Shown piece after piece: positions 1 through 5,510 of a stretch of DNA of 5,573 nt. Position 1 is the stretch's first letter, and the number at the start of each line of letters is the position of its first letter. Origin of the DNA: Bacteroidales bacterium Bact_16 (lineage in GTDB: Bacteria; Bacteroidota; Bacteroidia; Bacteroidales; UBA932); assembly GCA_001602885.1 (NCBI GenBank), contig LUZH01000089.1, forward strand, positions 1-5,573. The letters run 5' to 3'. The notes beneath the pieces were generated by a model that saw nothing but the letters and a program-made list of their open reading frames with translations, made no database searches and had not been told where the DNA came from. Made by a program: the position numbers and the translations under genes.

Positions 1-1202
1 CGGCCGGAATACTGGTAGGAAAGGATGAAGCTGCGGCCCGGGACGTCGCTCCAGAGGTGCTGGTAGTCGACGCCGGCGGTGATGGAGTTGGAGCTCATCT
101 TGGTGTAGGTGGTGCCGTCGTAGGAGAAGCCGTCACCGTAGACGCCGCCGCGCATCGTGGTGGAGGCGAAGCCGTCCATCGTGGTGCCGAAGACCATCAG
201 GCCGCCGGTCACGGACACGAGGTTCTGCGGGTCGATCTCGTAGCTGGCGCTGAAATTGCCCATCCCCATCGGCATGGTCATCGCGGACTCGTTGTGATTG
301 AGGGTCGTGCCGCCCAGGCCGCCGAGCATCTCGCGGGTGACGTCGGTCGTGGTGCCGGGCATGCTCATATACATGCCGTTGCCGTTGAGGCTCCAGGAGA
401 ACTTGCCTTTCTGCTGGCTCAGGAAGAGGCCGCCGCCACCGCCGCGGGTGCTGCCCATCGCGCGGAGCGAGCCGTAGAAGCCGTCCGCGACGCTCTGGCC
501 GCCCGTGGCCTCGCGGTTGGTCACGAGGTTGAGGACACCGCCCACGCCCTCTGCGTCGTAGCGGACGCCCGGGTTGGTGATGACCTGGATGTCCTTGACG
601 GAGCTGGCGGGCATCATCTTGAAGATCTGGGAAGGGTTGCCGGAGAACATCTGGCTCGGCTTGCCGTCCACGGTGACCTGGAAGCTGGAGGAGCCGTTGA
701 CGGTGATGTTGTCCTGGCCGTCCACGGTGACCATCGGGACCTTGCGGAGCATCTCCAGCACGGTCGTGGTCTTGGAATCCACGTCGTCCGCCACATTATA
801 GGTCATGCGGTCCACCTCCATCTTCACGAGCGGGCGCTGCGCGGTGACCGAGGCGCTCTTCAGGGCCTGGACGTCGTCCACGATGAGGATCTCGCCGAGG
901 CTGAAGTTCTCTTCGCCGGCGAGGGTGAAGGGAAGGCGGCGCTCCTGGCGGCCGATGCCGCTGAACAGCAGCACATAGTCGCCCGCGCCGGTCAGGCGCT
1001 GGCAGAATTTGCCGTCGGCGTCGGTCGTCGTGAAGGCGACGGGCTTCTCCATGTCCGGAGCCTTGTAGAACTGGATGACGGCGGCCGGTTCGCCCTGGCG
1101 GGTCAGGGAGTCGAGGACGGCGCCGCAGACGACGGAACTCTGGGCGTGCAGGGCCGAGGCGGCCAGCACGGCGATGATCAAAGTGGTGAGGATTCGTTTC
1201 AT
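1..1202 (-). CDS. TonB-dependent-receptor-like outer-membrane beta-barrel protein (5' part; runs off left edge)
   Basis: The reading frame is open for 400 codons from ATG at 1202 to the window edge, with no stop, so the C-terminal half is missing; family members are usually about 750-850 residues. Residues 1-20 form a signal peptide (MKR, hydrophobic stretch, cleavage near ALHA-Q). Residues about 23-110 look like a carboxypeptidase-regulatory-like beta-sandwich (GAVLDSLTRQGEPAAVIQFY, then TTDADGKF). Residues about 111-230 look like a plug domain (SVTAQRPLVKMEVDRMTYNV, VLEMLRKVPMVTVDG, then VITNPGVRYDAEGVGGVLNL). After about residue 240, alternating beta-strand sequence rich in Gly, Ser and aromatics begins the barrel. 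There is no STN domain and no visible SusD neighbour, so I favour the outer_membrane_beta-barrel (OMP_b-brl_3) type over a true SusC. It should sit in the outer membrane, taking up an unknown ligand with TonB energy or acting as a barrel of unknown cargo. The start is supported by the signal peptide and a promoter about 30 nt upstream. The substrate cannot be inferred. Confidence 0.9.
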   Translation of the reverse strand, partial: MKRILTTLIIAVLAASALHAQSSVVCGAVLDSLTRQGEPAAVIQFYKAPDMEKPVAFTTTDADGKFCQRLTGAGDYVLLFSGIGRQERRLPFTLAGEENFSLGEILIVDDVQALKSASVTAQRPLVKMEVDRMTYNVADDVDSKTTTVLEMLRKVPMVTVDGQDNITVNGSSSFQVTVDGKPSQMFSGNPSQIFKMMPASSVKDIQVITNPGVRYDAEGVGGVLNLVTNREATGGQSVADGFYGSLRAMGSTRGGGGGLFLSQQKGKFSWSLNGNGMYMSMPGTTTDVTREMLGGLGGTTLNHNESAMTMPMGMGNFSASYEIDPQNLVSVTGGLMVFGTTMDGFASTTMRGGVYGDGFSYDGTTYTKMSSNSITAGVDYQHLWSDVPGRSFILSYQYSG

Positions 1203-1232
1203 ATCTTTTGCGTTTTGTTTCGATTTCTGCTG

Positions 1233-1264
1233 CAAAATTAGCCCGCCGGCGGCCCGGCCTCAAC
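1233..1264 (-). promoter_or_regulatory. Bacteroides-type promoter of the outer-membrane receptor gene
   Basis: On the minus strand TAATTTTG (1240 to 1233) matches the Bacteroides -7 consensus TAnnTTTG exactly. Twenty nucleotides upstream GTTG (1264 to 1261) matches three of four bases of the -33 box TTTG. This predicts a transcript start near 1230 and a leader of about 28 nt before the ATG at 1202. The start site is inferred. Confidence 0.7.
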
Positions 1265-1269
1265 GGTTA

Positions 1270-1373
1270 TTCGACGAACGGCCCTTCCCGTTCGACGAAA
1301 CCGGCGGCCGCCGGAAGGGCCTTCGACGAATTCCCCTTCCCCTTCGACGACCGGGCCGGCGGGAATAAACAAT
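1270..1373. repeat. Imperfect 52-bp tandem repeat carrying four TTCGACGA octamers
   Basis: Two units (1270-1321 and 1322-1373) share the layout TTCGACGAA, a CCCTTCC block, TTCGACGA, then a CCGG/GGC-rich block. The four octamers start at 1270, 1291, 1322 and 1343, giving spacings of 21, 31 and 21 bp, close to whole turns of B-DNA. Unit 1 also holds a 9-bp inverted repeat (GGCCCTTCC at 1280-1288, GGAAGGGCC at 1313-1321) enclosing a 14-bp palindrome at 1301-1314. The array begins 6 bp upstream of the receptor's -33 box, so it may bind a regulator. It could equally be a neutral tandem duplication. The 52-bp period is not a multiple of three, which argues against coding. Confidence 0.6.
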
Positions 1374-1403
1374 GTCCGCAAGACGGGGAGGTCTTGCGGA
1401 CAT
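1362..1403 (-). terminator. Likely intrinsic terminator of the thioredoxin-lipoprotein operon
   Basis: A perfect 13-bp inverted repeat (1372-1384 with 1391-1403, arms ATGTCCGCAAGAC and GTCTTGCGGACAT) surrounds a 6-nt loop. It lies about 45 nt past the stop of the distal lipoprotein gene. Read on the minus strand the stem is followed by TGTTTATT, a moderately T-rich tail. The T tract is broken, so termination is likely rather than certain. The symmetric hairpin could also bind a protein. Confidence 0.65.
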
Positions 1404-1447
1404 GGAGAGGATATGCGGCGGCCGGGGAGCCGCCGGAGCTGTCAGGG

Positions 1448-2656
1448 TCACTGGGCGGACTGGACCATTTCGCGCAGGCTGCCGGTACGATAGCCGGCCT
1501 GGATGGATTTGATGACGCCGTCGGGAGAGACCAGGACAAACGTGGGGAGCCCGGCGGTCCCGTAGGCCCGGACGCCGCCGGACGCGCCTTTCGGGTCGTT
1601 CCAGTCGGTCCAGGTGATGCCGAACTCCTCGGAAGCCTTTCTCCAGACGGACGCCCGGTCCAGATTGACGCTGACCACGACCAGTTTATCCTGCATTTCG
1701 CGGCTGAGTGCGCCGAGTTCAGGGATGGCCGCGTGGCAATTGTGGCATCCACGGTTCCAGAAGTCCAGCAGCACCCATTTCCCGCGGAAGTCGGAGATCC
1801 GGACGGTGTTTCCGTTCTTGTCCACATATGCATAATCCGGCTCGGGCGAGCCGCAACTCACGGTCTTGACGGGGTTCAGGTAGTTCTGGGTCATCATGCC
1901 GAACCAGCTGGCTTTCTGTTCGTCCGTGAGCCGCTCATAGGCACGGACGACGCCTTCGCGGTAATCCTTTTTGCCTTGGGAGGCTTCAAGAGCCAGGCCC
2001 CAGATGCAACGGAGCGCATAGGCGCCGATCTCTTCCGTCTCCAGCAGCTTCAGTTGCTGACGAGAGAGCTTGTCCTTGAGGGCATTTATGGTTTCCAGGT
2101 CCCGCTTCTTCTGCGCCTGCAAAGTATCTTCCTTCTCCTGGCTCCAGGTTGCCTGGTCCGCAGCAGTTTCGAGGAGCTGCTGGCGATGGGCCGAGACCTC
2201 CTGACGGGCCATCATGTCCGCCAGAGACAGCTTCTCCACGAAGCGCTGGCGCAGCTTCTGGTCCTTGACCGGGCTGTCGATCCGGGCGTTTTCGTAATAC
2301 CGCCCGTCTCCCCGGAGGCGCACGGCGACGCCCGGCTCGAGATAAATCTCCGGTCCATACCCGACCGTTCTGAATCCATAAATGTGGTCTCTGTTAAAGC
2401 TGTGGAACATAACCGTATAGTTGTCCGCATCATCGGCCAGAGAATCCAGCCGGAAAGAGAACTGTCCGCCCCGAAGGGTGTCCATCTGAACCACTTTGCC
2501 ATTGAGTCCGCTCCATTTGAGCAGCAAAACGGCAATCGAGTCCTGCGGATTGAAGCCGGTGGCTTCGCCTGAGATCAGGGCGCCCCGCTCCGGCGCCTTT
2601 TCCGCACACGCGGCCAGCAGAAGCCCGGCCGCCAGGGCAATGATAGTTTTTCGCAT
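1448..2656 (-). CDS. Thioredoxin-like lipoprotein, DUF4369 plus TlpA-type domain, active site CHNC (distal paralog)
   Basis: This 402-residue protein is probably a membrane-anchored periplasmic thiol-disulfide oxidoreductase. Residues 1-17 form a lipoprotein signal with lipobox LLAAC and Cys17 as the lipidated residue. Residues about 25-120 fit a DUF4369-like beta domain. Residues about 125-265 are mainly helical and charged, with a coiled-coil-like stretch near 150-205. Residues about 270-402 form the thioredoxin domain: GKWVLLDFW, then CHNC (Cys304, Cys307), VVVSVNLD, and the cis-proline segment GLPTF (Pro371). The dipeptide HN between the cysteines is unusual; the upstream paralog has the standard GP. 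Two further cysteines (Cys217, Cys268) are absent from the paralog. The gene lies 13 nt downstream of that paralog, so they are almost certainly cotranscribed. The start is fixed by the signal peptide; no Shine-Dalgarno is visible, as usual in this phylum. The redox partner and direction (reductase or isomerase) are unknown. Confidence 0.9.
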   Translation of the reverse strand: MRKTIIALAAGLLLAACAEKAPERGALISGEATGFNPQDSIAVLLLKWSGLNGKVVQMDTLRGGQFSFRLDSLADDADNYTVMFHSFNRDHIYGFRTVGYGPEIYLEPGVAVRLRGDGRYYENARIDSPVKDQKLRQRFVEKLSLADMMARQEVSAHRQQLLETAADQATWSQEKEDTLQAQKKRDLETINALKDKLSRQQLKLLETEEIGAYALRCIWGLALEASQGKKDYREGVVRAYERLTDEQKASWFGMMTQNYLNPVKTVSCGSPEPDYAYVDKNGNTVRISDFRGKWVLLDFWNRGCHNCHAAIPELGALSREMQDKLVVVSVNLDRASVWRKASEEFGITWTDWNDPKGASGGVRAYGTAGLPTFVLVSPDGVIKSIQAGYRTGSLREMVQSAQ

Positions 2657-3872
2657 ATTTATGTGTCTATTATTTGACTCCGCTTACCAGGCTTCTGAGG
2701 ACGCCTTTCCTGTATCCGGCCCAGATGTTGTCGACGGTTCCCTCGGGCGAGACGAGCACGAACGTGGGGAGCCCGGCGGTCCCGTAGGCCCGGACGCCGC
2801 CGGACGCGCCTTTCGGGTCGTTCCAGTCGGTCCAGGTGATTCCGTGCTCTTTGGAGACCTTTTTCCAGACGGACTCCCGGTCCAGATTGATGCTGACCAC
2901 GACCAGTTTATCCTGCATTTCGCGGCTGAGCGCCGCCAGTTCCGGGATCGCCATGATGCAAGGTCCGCAGCCGCTGCCCCAGAAGTCCAGCAGCACCCAT
3001 TTCCCGCGGAAGTCGGAGATCCGGACGGTGTTTCCGTTCTTGTCCACATATGCATAATCCGGCGCGGGCGAACCATAGGTCACGGTTTGGACCGGATTCA
3101 GATAGTTCAAGGTTTCCATCCCGTCCGTGCTGGCTTTCTGCTCGTCCGTGAGCCGTTCATAGGCGCGGATGACGCCTTCGCGGTATTCTTTCTTCCCGTT
3201 GGCGACATCACGTGCCAACGCATAAAGCCTCCGAAGTGCATAGGCTCCGATCTCTTCTGTCTCCAGCAACTTCAGTTCCTGTTGCGAAATCCTTTTTGAA
3301 ATGGCGCGGGCTTCTTCGAGTTCTTGTTTCTCCTTGGCTTTCAGGGAATCCACCTCCGCCTGGGTCCAGTCCGTACGGCTCTCCACTTCCCTGATGAACT
3401 GATCATGCTGGAACTGATTATCTTGAATGGCTTTCCAATCCGCCAGGGATATCTTCTTCATGAAGCGTTGGCGCAGCTTCTGATCCTTGACAGGACTGTC
3501 GATCCGGGCATTTCTGTAATACCGCCCTTCGCCCTGAGTGCGCACGACCGCACCCGGCGCGAGATAGAGCTCCGGGCCATACCCCAGAATTTCGCCGAAG
3601 CGCCCCCCTTCTATGCGGCGAAAATGGAGAGAATAGTAATCAATATCATCATCCAGAGAGTCCAGCCGGAAAGAGAAATGTCCGTCCTGCAAAGTATCCT
3701 TCTGGAAAGATCTCCCGAAAGAGCCTTTGAAACGGAACAAGAGAGCGAGGACCGAGTCCTGCGGATTGAAGCCGGAGGCTTCGCCAAGAATCAGGGCGCC
3801 CCGCTCCGGCGCCTTTTCCGCACACGCGGCCAACAGAAGCCCGGCCGCCAGGGCAATGAAGGTTTTTCGCAT
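1539..3872. repeat. Tandem gene duplication with blocks of identical DNA
   Basis: The two lipoprotein genes are direct repeats offset by about 1.22 kb. Positions 1539-1618 and 2761-2840 are identical over 80 bp, and 1757-1841 and 2979-3063 over 85 bp; both pairs encode thioredoxin-domain segments. Positions 2537-2656 and 3753-3872, the 5' ends of the genes, differ at about 8 of 120 positions by eye. Between these blocks the sequence is much more diverged, including the active-site codons and the coiled-coil-like middle. The offset changes from 1222 to 1216 bp along the repeat, so there is a net indel of two codons. Confidence 0.9.
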
Positions 3873-3875
3873 CAT
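2670..3875 (-). CDS. Thioredoxin-like lipoprotein, DUF4369 plus TlpA-type domain, active site CGPC (proximal paralog)
   Basis: This 401-residue protein is a predicted lipid-anchored thiol-disulfide oxidoreductase and the first gene of a two-gene operon. The signal ends in lipobox LLAAC with Cys18 lipidated. Residues about 26-120 resemble the DUF4369 domain, about 125-265 are helical with a charged coiled-coil-like segment near 150-205, and about 270-401 are a TlpA/AhpC-TSA-like thioredoxin domain. Within that domain GKWVLLDFW precedes the classical CGPC (Cys303, Cys306), followed by VVVSINLD and GLPTF with the cis-proline at 370. These are the only cysteines besides the lipobox one, as expected of a simple dithiol enzyme. 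Two adjacent ATG codons exist; the paralog begins at MRKT, so 3872 is as likely a start as 3875. I see no consensus promoter close upstream. The substrate is unknown; the usual family role is reducing periplasmic disulfides. Confidence 0.92.
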   Translation of the reverse strand: MMRKTFIALAAGLLLAACAEKAPERGALILGEASGFNPQDSVLALLFRFKGSFGRSFQKDTLQDGHFSFRLDSLDDDIDYYSLHFRRIEGGRFGEILGYGPELYLAPGAVVRTQGEGRYYRNARIDSPVKDQKLRQRFMKKISLADWKAIQDNQFQHDQFIREVESRTDWTQAEVDSLKAKEKQELEEARAISKRISQQELKLLETEEIGAYALRRLYALARDVANGKKEYREGVIRAYERLTDEQKASTDGMETLNYLNPVQTVTYGSPAPDYAYVDKNGNTVRISDFRGKWVLLDFWGSGCGPCIMAIPELAALSREMQDKLVVVSINLDRESVWKKVSKEHGITWTDWNDPKGASGGVRAYGTAGLPTFVLVSPEGTVDNIWAGYRKGVLRSLVSGVK

Positions 3876-3995
3876 CAGTAGTTTATTGATTATGGGTTAA
3901 ATAGCGCCTTTTCCCCTTGCAAGAACCGTACCCGCCAACGCCCCTCTTCCCCCACCATTCGCCGCACGACGAAGGGCTTCGCCCTCGCCGCCAAT

Positions 3996-4078
3996 CCGGG
4001 AGCGGAGAAGGCCTCCAGCGCTCCCAGCGAACAGTATTTGCGTGTTCCGGGAGCAGAATGGGCCTGTTTTGCTCCCGG
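3996..4078 (-). repeat. REPIN-like element, left copy: two REP-like hairpins 19 nt apart
   Basis: Two 32-nt imperfect palindromes (3996-4027 and 4047-4078) have arms CCGGGAGC and GCTCCCGG around a 16-nt centre; the left one ends GCTCCCAG. A 19-nt spacer separates them. The centres contain AGGCC on the plus strand in the first hairpin and on the minus strand in the second, so this is an inverted REP pair. The second hairpin extends to a 12-bp stem with one G-T pair. The same 83-bp layout occurs in opposite orientation right after the transposase gene. REP pairs beside a RAYT gene are the classical substrate arrangement. The strand given is that on which it matches the right copy. Confidence 0.8.
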
Positions 4079-4126
4079 GCCTGCATACCACAAATAGGGA
4101 CAATCCCTCTGGGAATAGTAAAAAAG

Positions 4127-4160
4127 ATACAAAAGTCCGCCTTTTTTGGCATTTTTGTAT
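4127..4160. repeat. AT-rich inverted repeat
   Basis: ATACAAAA (4127-4134) pairs perfectly with TTTTGTAT (4153-4160); the loop contains a further GCC/GGC pairing around six T. Read on the minus strand it is followed by CTTTTTT, so it could terminate leftward transcription. Read on the plus strand it is followed by GTTTT. There is no leftward gene in the window that needs it, so its role is open. Confidence 0.4.
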
Positions 4161-4264
4161 GTTTTACCGCCGCGCGCCGCACGTATAATATTCCTAATTT
4201 CAGCCACTTAACCGTTTTATAAAAAACAAACGATTAAACCCGAAAGTAATCGGCTAATCAGGCT

Positions 4265-4272
4265 TAGCTTTG
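4265..4272 (+). promoter_or_regulatory. Possible -7 box of the transposase gene
   Basis: TAGCTTTG matches TAnnTTTG exactly, but no TTTG lies 19-21 nt upstream. It ends 5 nt before the ATG, so a transcript from it would be nearly leaderless. It could be a chance match. Confidence 0.3.
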
Positions 4273-4277
4273 CTTCC

Positions 4278-5225
4278 ATGAATACACAGCAAAACAAGCC
4301 CCCTCGCGCGCTGTCTTTCCACGAAGCGGAGAGCCGGTGCGAACTCGTTTTCCAAAGGAACGGTCCATACTTTCACCTGTGCACCCCTGGTGAGCAGACA
4401 GAGATTCTTTTTGAAGATGAGGAAGATTTTCGCTTCGCAATGAACCTAGTGGCCTTCTGTACCTGGCAATCGCCAGGAGTAACCATTCTGACGTTTGAGA
4501 TCATGGGCAATCACCTGCACTTAGTCATGTCCGGAAAGAGAGAACGCCTGCTGGCGTGGTTTGATTTGTTCAAACGAAGGTTGCGGCGATACTTCATGGA
4601 CAAGGGAATCGTCAAGGACTTGTCCTGTTTCGAAGCGTCGCTCTTCCCTATCGACAATCTGGAGGCCCTGCGGAACACACTGGCTTATGTGAACCGTAAC
4701 GGATATCTGGTGGATGCGCGCTACACGCCTTTTTCATATCCGTGGGGAGCGAACCGCTTCTTTTTCCACCCGGACATTTCCCATCTACAGGCTACCCGGT
4801 ACAAGGATTTGACGTTCCGGGAAAAGCGACACCTGTTCCGGAGCCATGACATTGACTATCCGGACAACCATCTGATTATGGACGGTTATATCCTGCCGAC
4901 ATCATTTTGTGATCTGGTCCTCGCGGAGAGCATGTTTCATAGCGCAAGAAACTATTTCTTTCTCTTGTCCCGCAACGTGGAGGCATATCGCAGCATCGCC
5001 AAGCAGTTAGGAGATCTTGTATTCTATACGGATGATGAACTGTTCCTTGCAGTACGTCAGTTATGTAAAGACACTTACGGCATATCCCGTCCGTCCGCCC
5101 TTCCTAAAGAAGCAAAATGGAATATTGCCAGAAAGATGCATTTCGACTACCAGGCGAGGAACAAACAAATTCAGAGAATTTTGCGACTTGAAGAGCGCGA
5201 GATTACCGCGCTCTTTGGGAAATAG
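4278..5225 (+). CDS. REP-associated tyrosine transposase (Y1/HUH family)
   Basis: The 315-residue product matches the single-tyrosine HUH nuclease family (Transposase_17/Y1_Tnp) that includes IS200/IS605 TnpA and the RAYT proteins. The N-terminal catalytic domain spans about residues 18-165. LTFEIMGNHLHLVMSG carries the metal-binding HxH (His79, His81), and AYVNRNGYLVDARYTPFSYPWG corresponds to the family's tyrosine helix followed by the RNP...YPWS-like motif; Tyr137 is the best candidate nucleophile. Residues about 170-315 form an extra domain ending in a helix-turn-helix-like segment (NKQIQRILRLEEREITALFG), which may read the DNA hairpins. Such enzymes cut and rejoin single-stranded DNA at REP hairpins. 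It is flanked by two inverted REPIN-like elements, 200 bp upstream and 4 bp downstream of the stop, exactly the context expected. It is visibly less GC-rich than its neighbours, suggesting horizontal origin. The frame is intact, so it may be active or domesticated. Confidence 0.88.
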   Translation: MNTQQNKPPRALSFHEAESRCELVFQRNGPYFHLCTPGEQTEILFEDEEDFRFAMNLVAFCTWQSPGVTILTFEIMGNHLHLVMSGKRERLLAWFDLFKRRLRRYFMDKGIVKDLSCFEASLFPIDNLEALRNTLAYVNRNGYLVDARYTPFSYPWGANRFFFHPDISHLQATRYKDLTFREKRHLFRSHDIDYPDNHLIMDGYILPTSFCDLVLAESMFHSARNYFFLLSRNVEAYRSIAKQLGDLVFYTDDELFLAVRQLCKDTYGISRPSALPKEAKWNIARKMHFDYQARNKQIQRILRLEEREITALFGK

Positions 5226-5229
5226 GATT

Positions 5230-5312
5230 CCGGGAGCAAAAACCCCCTCATTTGCTCCCGGAATACGGATATTCTGTCCTCCGGGAGCGGAAAAGGCCTC
5301 TAGCGCTCCCGG
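5230..5312 (+). repeat. REPIN-like element, right copy: two REP-like hairpins 19 nt apart
   Basis: Two 32-nt hairpins (5230-5261 and 5281-5312) have perfect CCGGGAGC/GCTCCCGG arms and a 19-nt spacer, as in the left copy. With its flanks the first becomes a perfect 14-bp stem (5227-5240 with 5251-5264, 10-nt loop) directly behind the transposase stop; it may also stabilise or end that transcript, though no T tract follows. The first hairpin and the spacer align with the reverse complement of the left element (spacer 13 of 19 matches), so the two elements are inverted relative to each other. The second hairpin, however, keeps the plus-strand orientation of its left counterpart (both contain AAGGCCTC). 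Confidence 0.8.
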
Positions 5313-5313
5313 A

Positions 5314-5441
5314 ACACGCGGGGTCGGCGGGGGATTTGCGTGTAGGAGCAGGAGGAGGCGGGGCCCGGAGGAGGCACGGCCGGGGAAGGCGGGGTTTGGG
5401 GAGGGGGAAGGGCGGTTTTGGGGGCGGGAGCGGCGCGTGGC
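5314..5441. other. G-rich intergenic tract with G-quadruplex potential
   Basis: This stretch is strongly purine- and G-rich on the plus strand. Seven runs of three or more G occur between 5382 and 5428, separated by 1-7 nt except where noted by eye, and the first four fit the usual G3+N1-7 quadruplex rule. It ends directly before the -33 box of the downstream gene. A short block at 5334-5350 (ATTTGCGTGT then AGGAGCAG) resembles the spacer and start of the second hairpin of the left REPIN-like element and may be a decayed copy. I see no coding evidence. Confidence 0.6.
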
Positions 5442-5473
5442 TTTGCATTTACGCGGGGAAATGTGTACTTTTG
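5442..5473 (+). promoter_or_regulatory. Bacteroides-type promoter of the putative ligA
   Basis: TTTG (5442-5445), 20 nt, then TACTTTTG (5466-5473): both boxes match the Bacteroides consensus exactly, at the same spacing as the receptor promoter in this window. Predicted transcript start is near 5476, giving a leader of about 35 nt. Confidence 0.75.
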
Positions 5474-5478
5474 TGGAT

Positions 5479-5500
5479 TATACACGCATATACGCGCGCG
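5479..5500. other. 22-nt alternating pyrimidine-purine tract
   Basis: Every step from 5479 to 5500 alternates pyrimidine and purine, ending in four CG dinucleotides. Such tracts can adopt Z-DNA under negative supercoiling. It covers the predicted start of transcription and the leader of the downstream gene. Confidence 0.5.
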
Positions 5501-5510
5501 ATTGAGCGGA

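Larger units (their letters stand above)
3876..4277. other. 402-bp divergent intergenic region
   Basis: This gap separates the leftward lipoprotein operon from the rightward transposase gene. From 3901 to 3990 it is C-rich on the plus strand and I recognise nothing in it. REP-like hairpins follow at 3996-4078, an AT-rich inverted repeat at 4127-4160, and an AT-rich stretch to 4277 with two small hairpins (CGATTA at 4231 with TAATCG at 4247; GCTAA at 4253 with TTAGC at 4264). No TAnnTTTG box is present on the minus strand, so the operon's promoter is not identified. Short open frames across the gap show no domain, signal or start context that I would trust. Confidence 0.7.

Noticed and set aside
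57..1241. Long open frame on the plus strand (394 codons)
   Set aside because: It is antisense to the receptor gene; its Ala/Gly/His/Val-rich product is typical of the complement of GC-rich coding DNA, while the minus strand gives a clear signal peptide and plug domain.
1270..1350. CRISPR array formed by the TTCGACGA copies
   Set aside because: The repeated unit is only 8 bp, spacing is unequal and the intervening sequence is itself repeated; no cas gene is present.
1208..2572. Long open frame on the plus strand (454 codons), with similar frames at 2496-3299 and 3324-3881
   Set aside because: All lie opposite the two thioredoxin lipoprotein genes and resemble each other only because those genes are duplicated; no domain is recognisable.
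3883..4207. Overlapping short frames on both strands in the intergenic region
   Set aside because: They run through the REP-like hairpins and show no domain, signal peptide or plausible start context.
5227..5264. Simple intrinsic terminator of the transposase gene
   Set aside because: The 14-bp stem is strong, but no T tract follows and the hairpin belongs to the REP-like family also found upstream, so it is annotated as part of that element.
5463..5485. Operator-like inverted repeat GTGTA/TACAC around the -7 box of the putative ligA
   Set aside because: Only 5 bp per arm with an 13-nt gap; expected often by chance.
5017..5505. Plus-strand frame of 162 codons overlapping the end of the transposase
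   Set aside because: It is an out-of-frame shadow that continues through hairpins and the G-rich tract, with Arg/Gly/Pro-rich low-complexity product.
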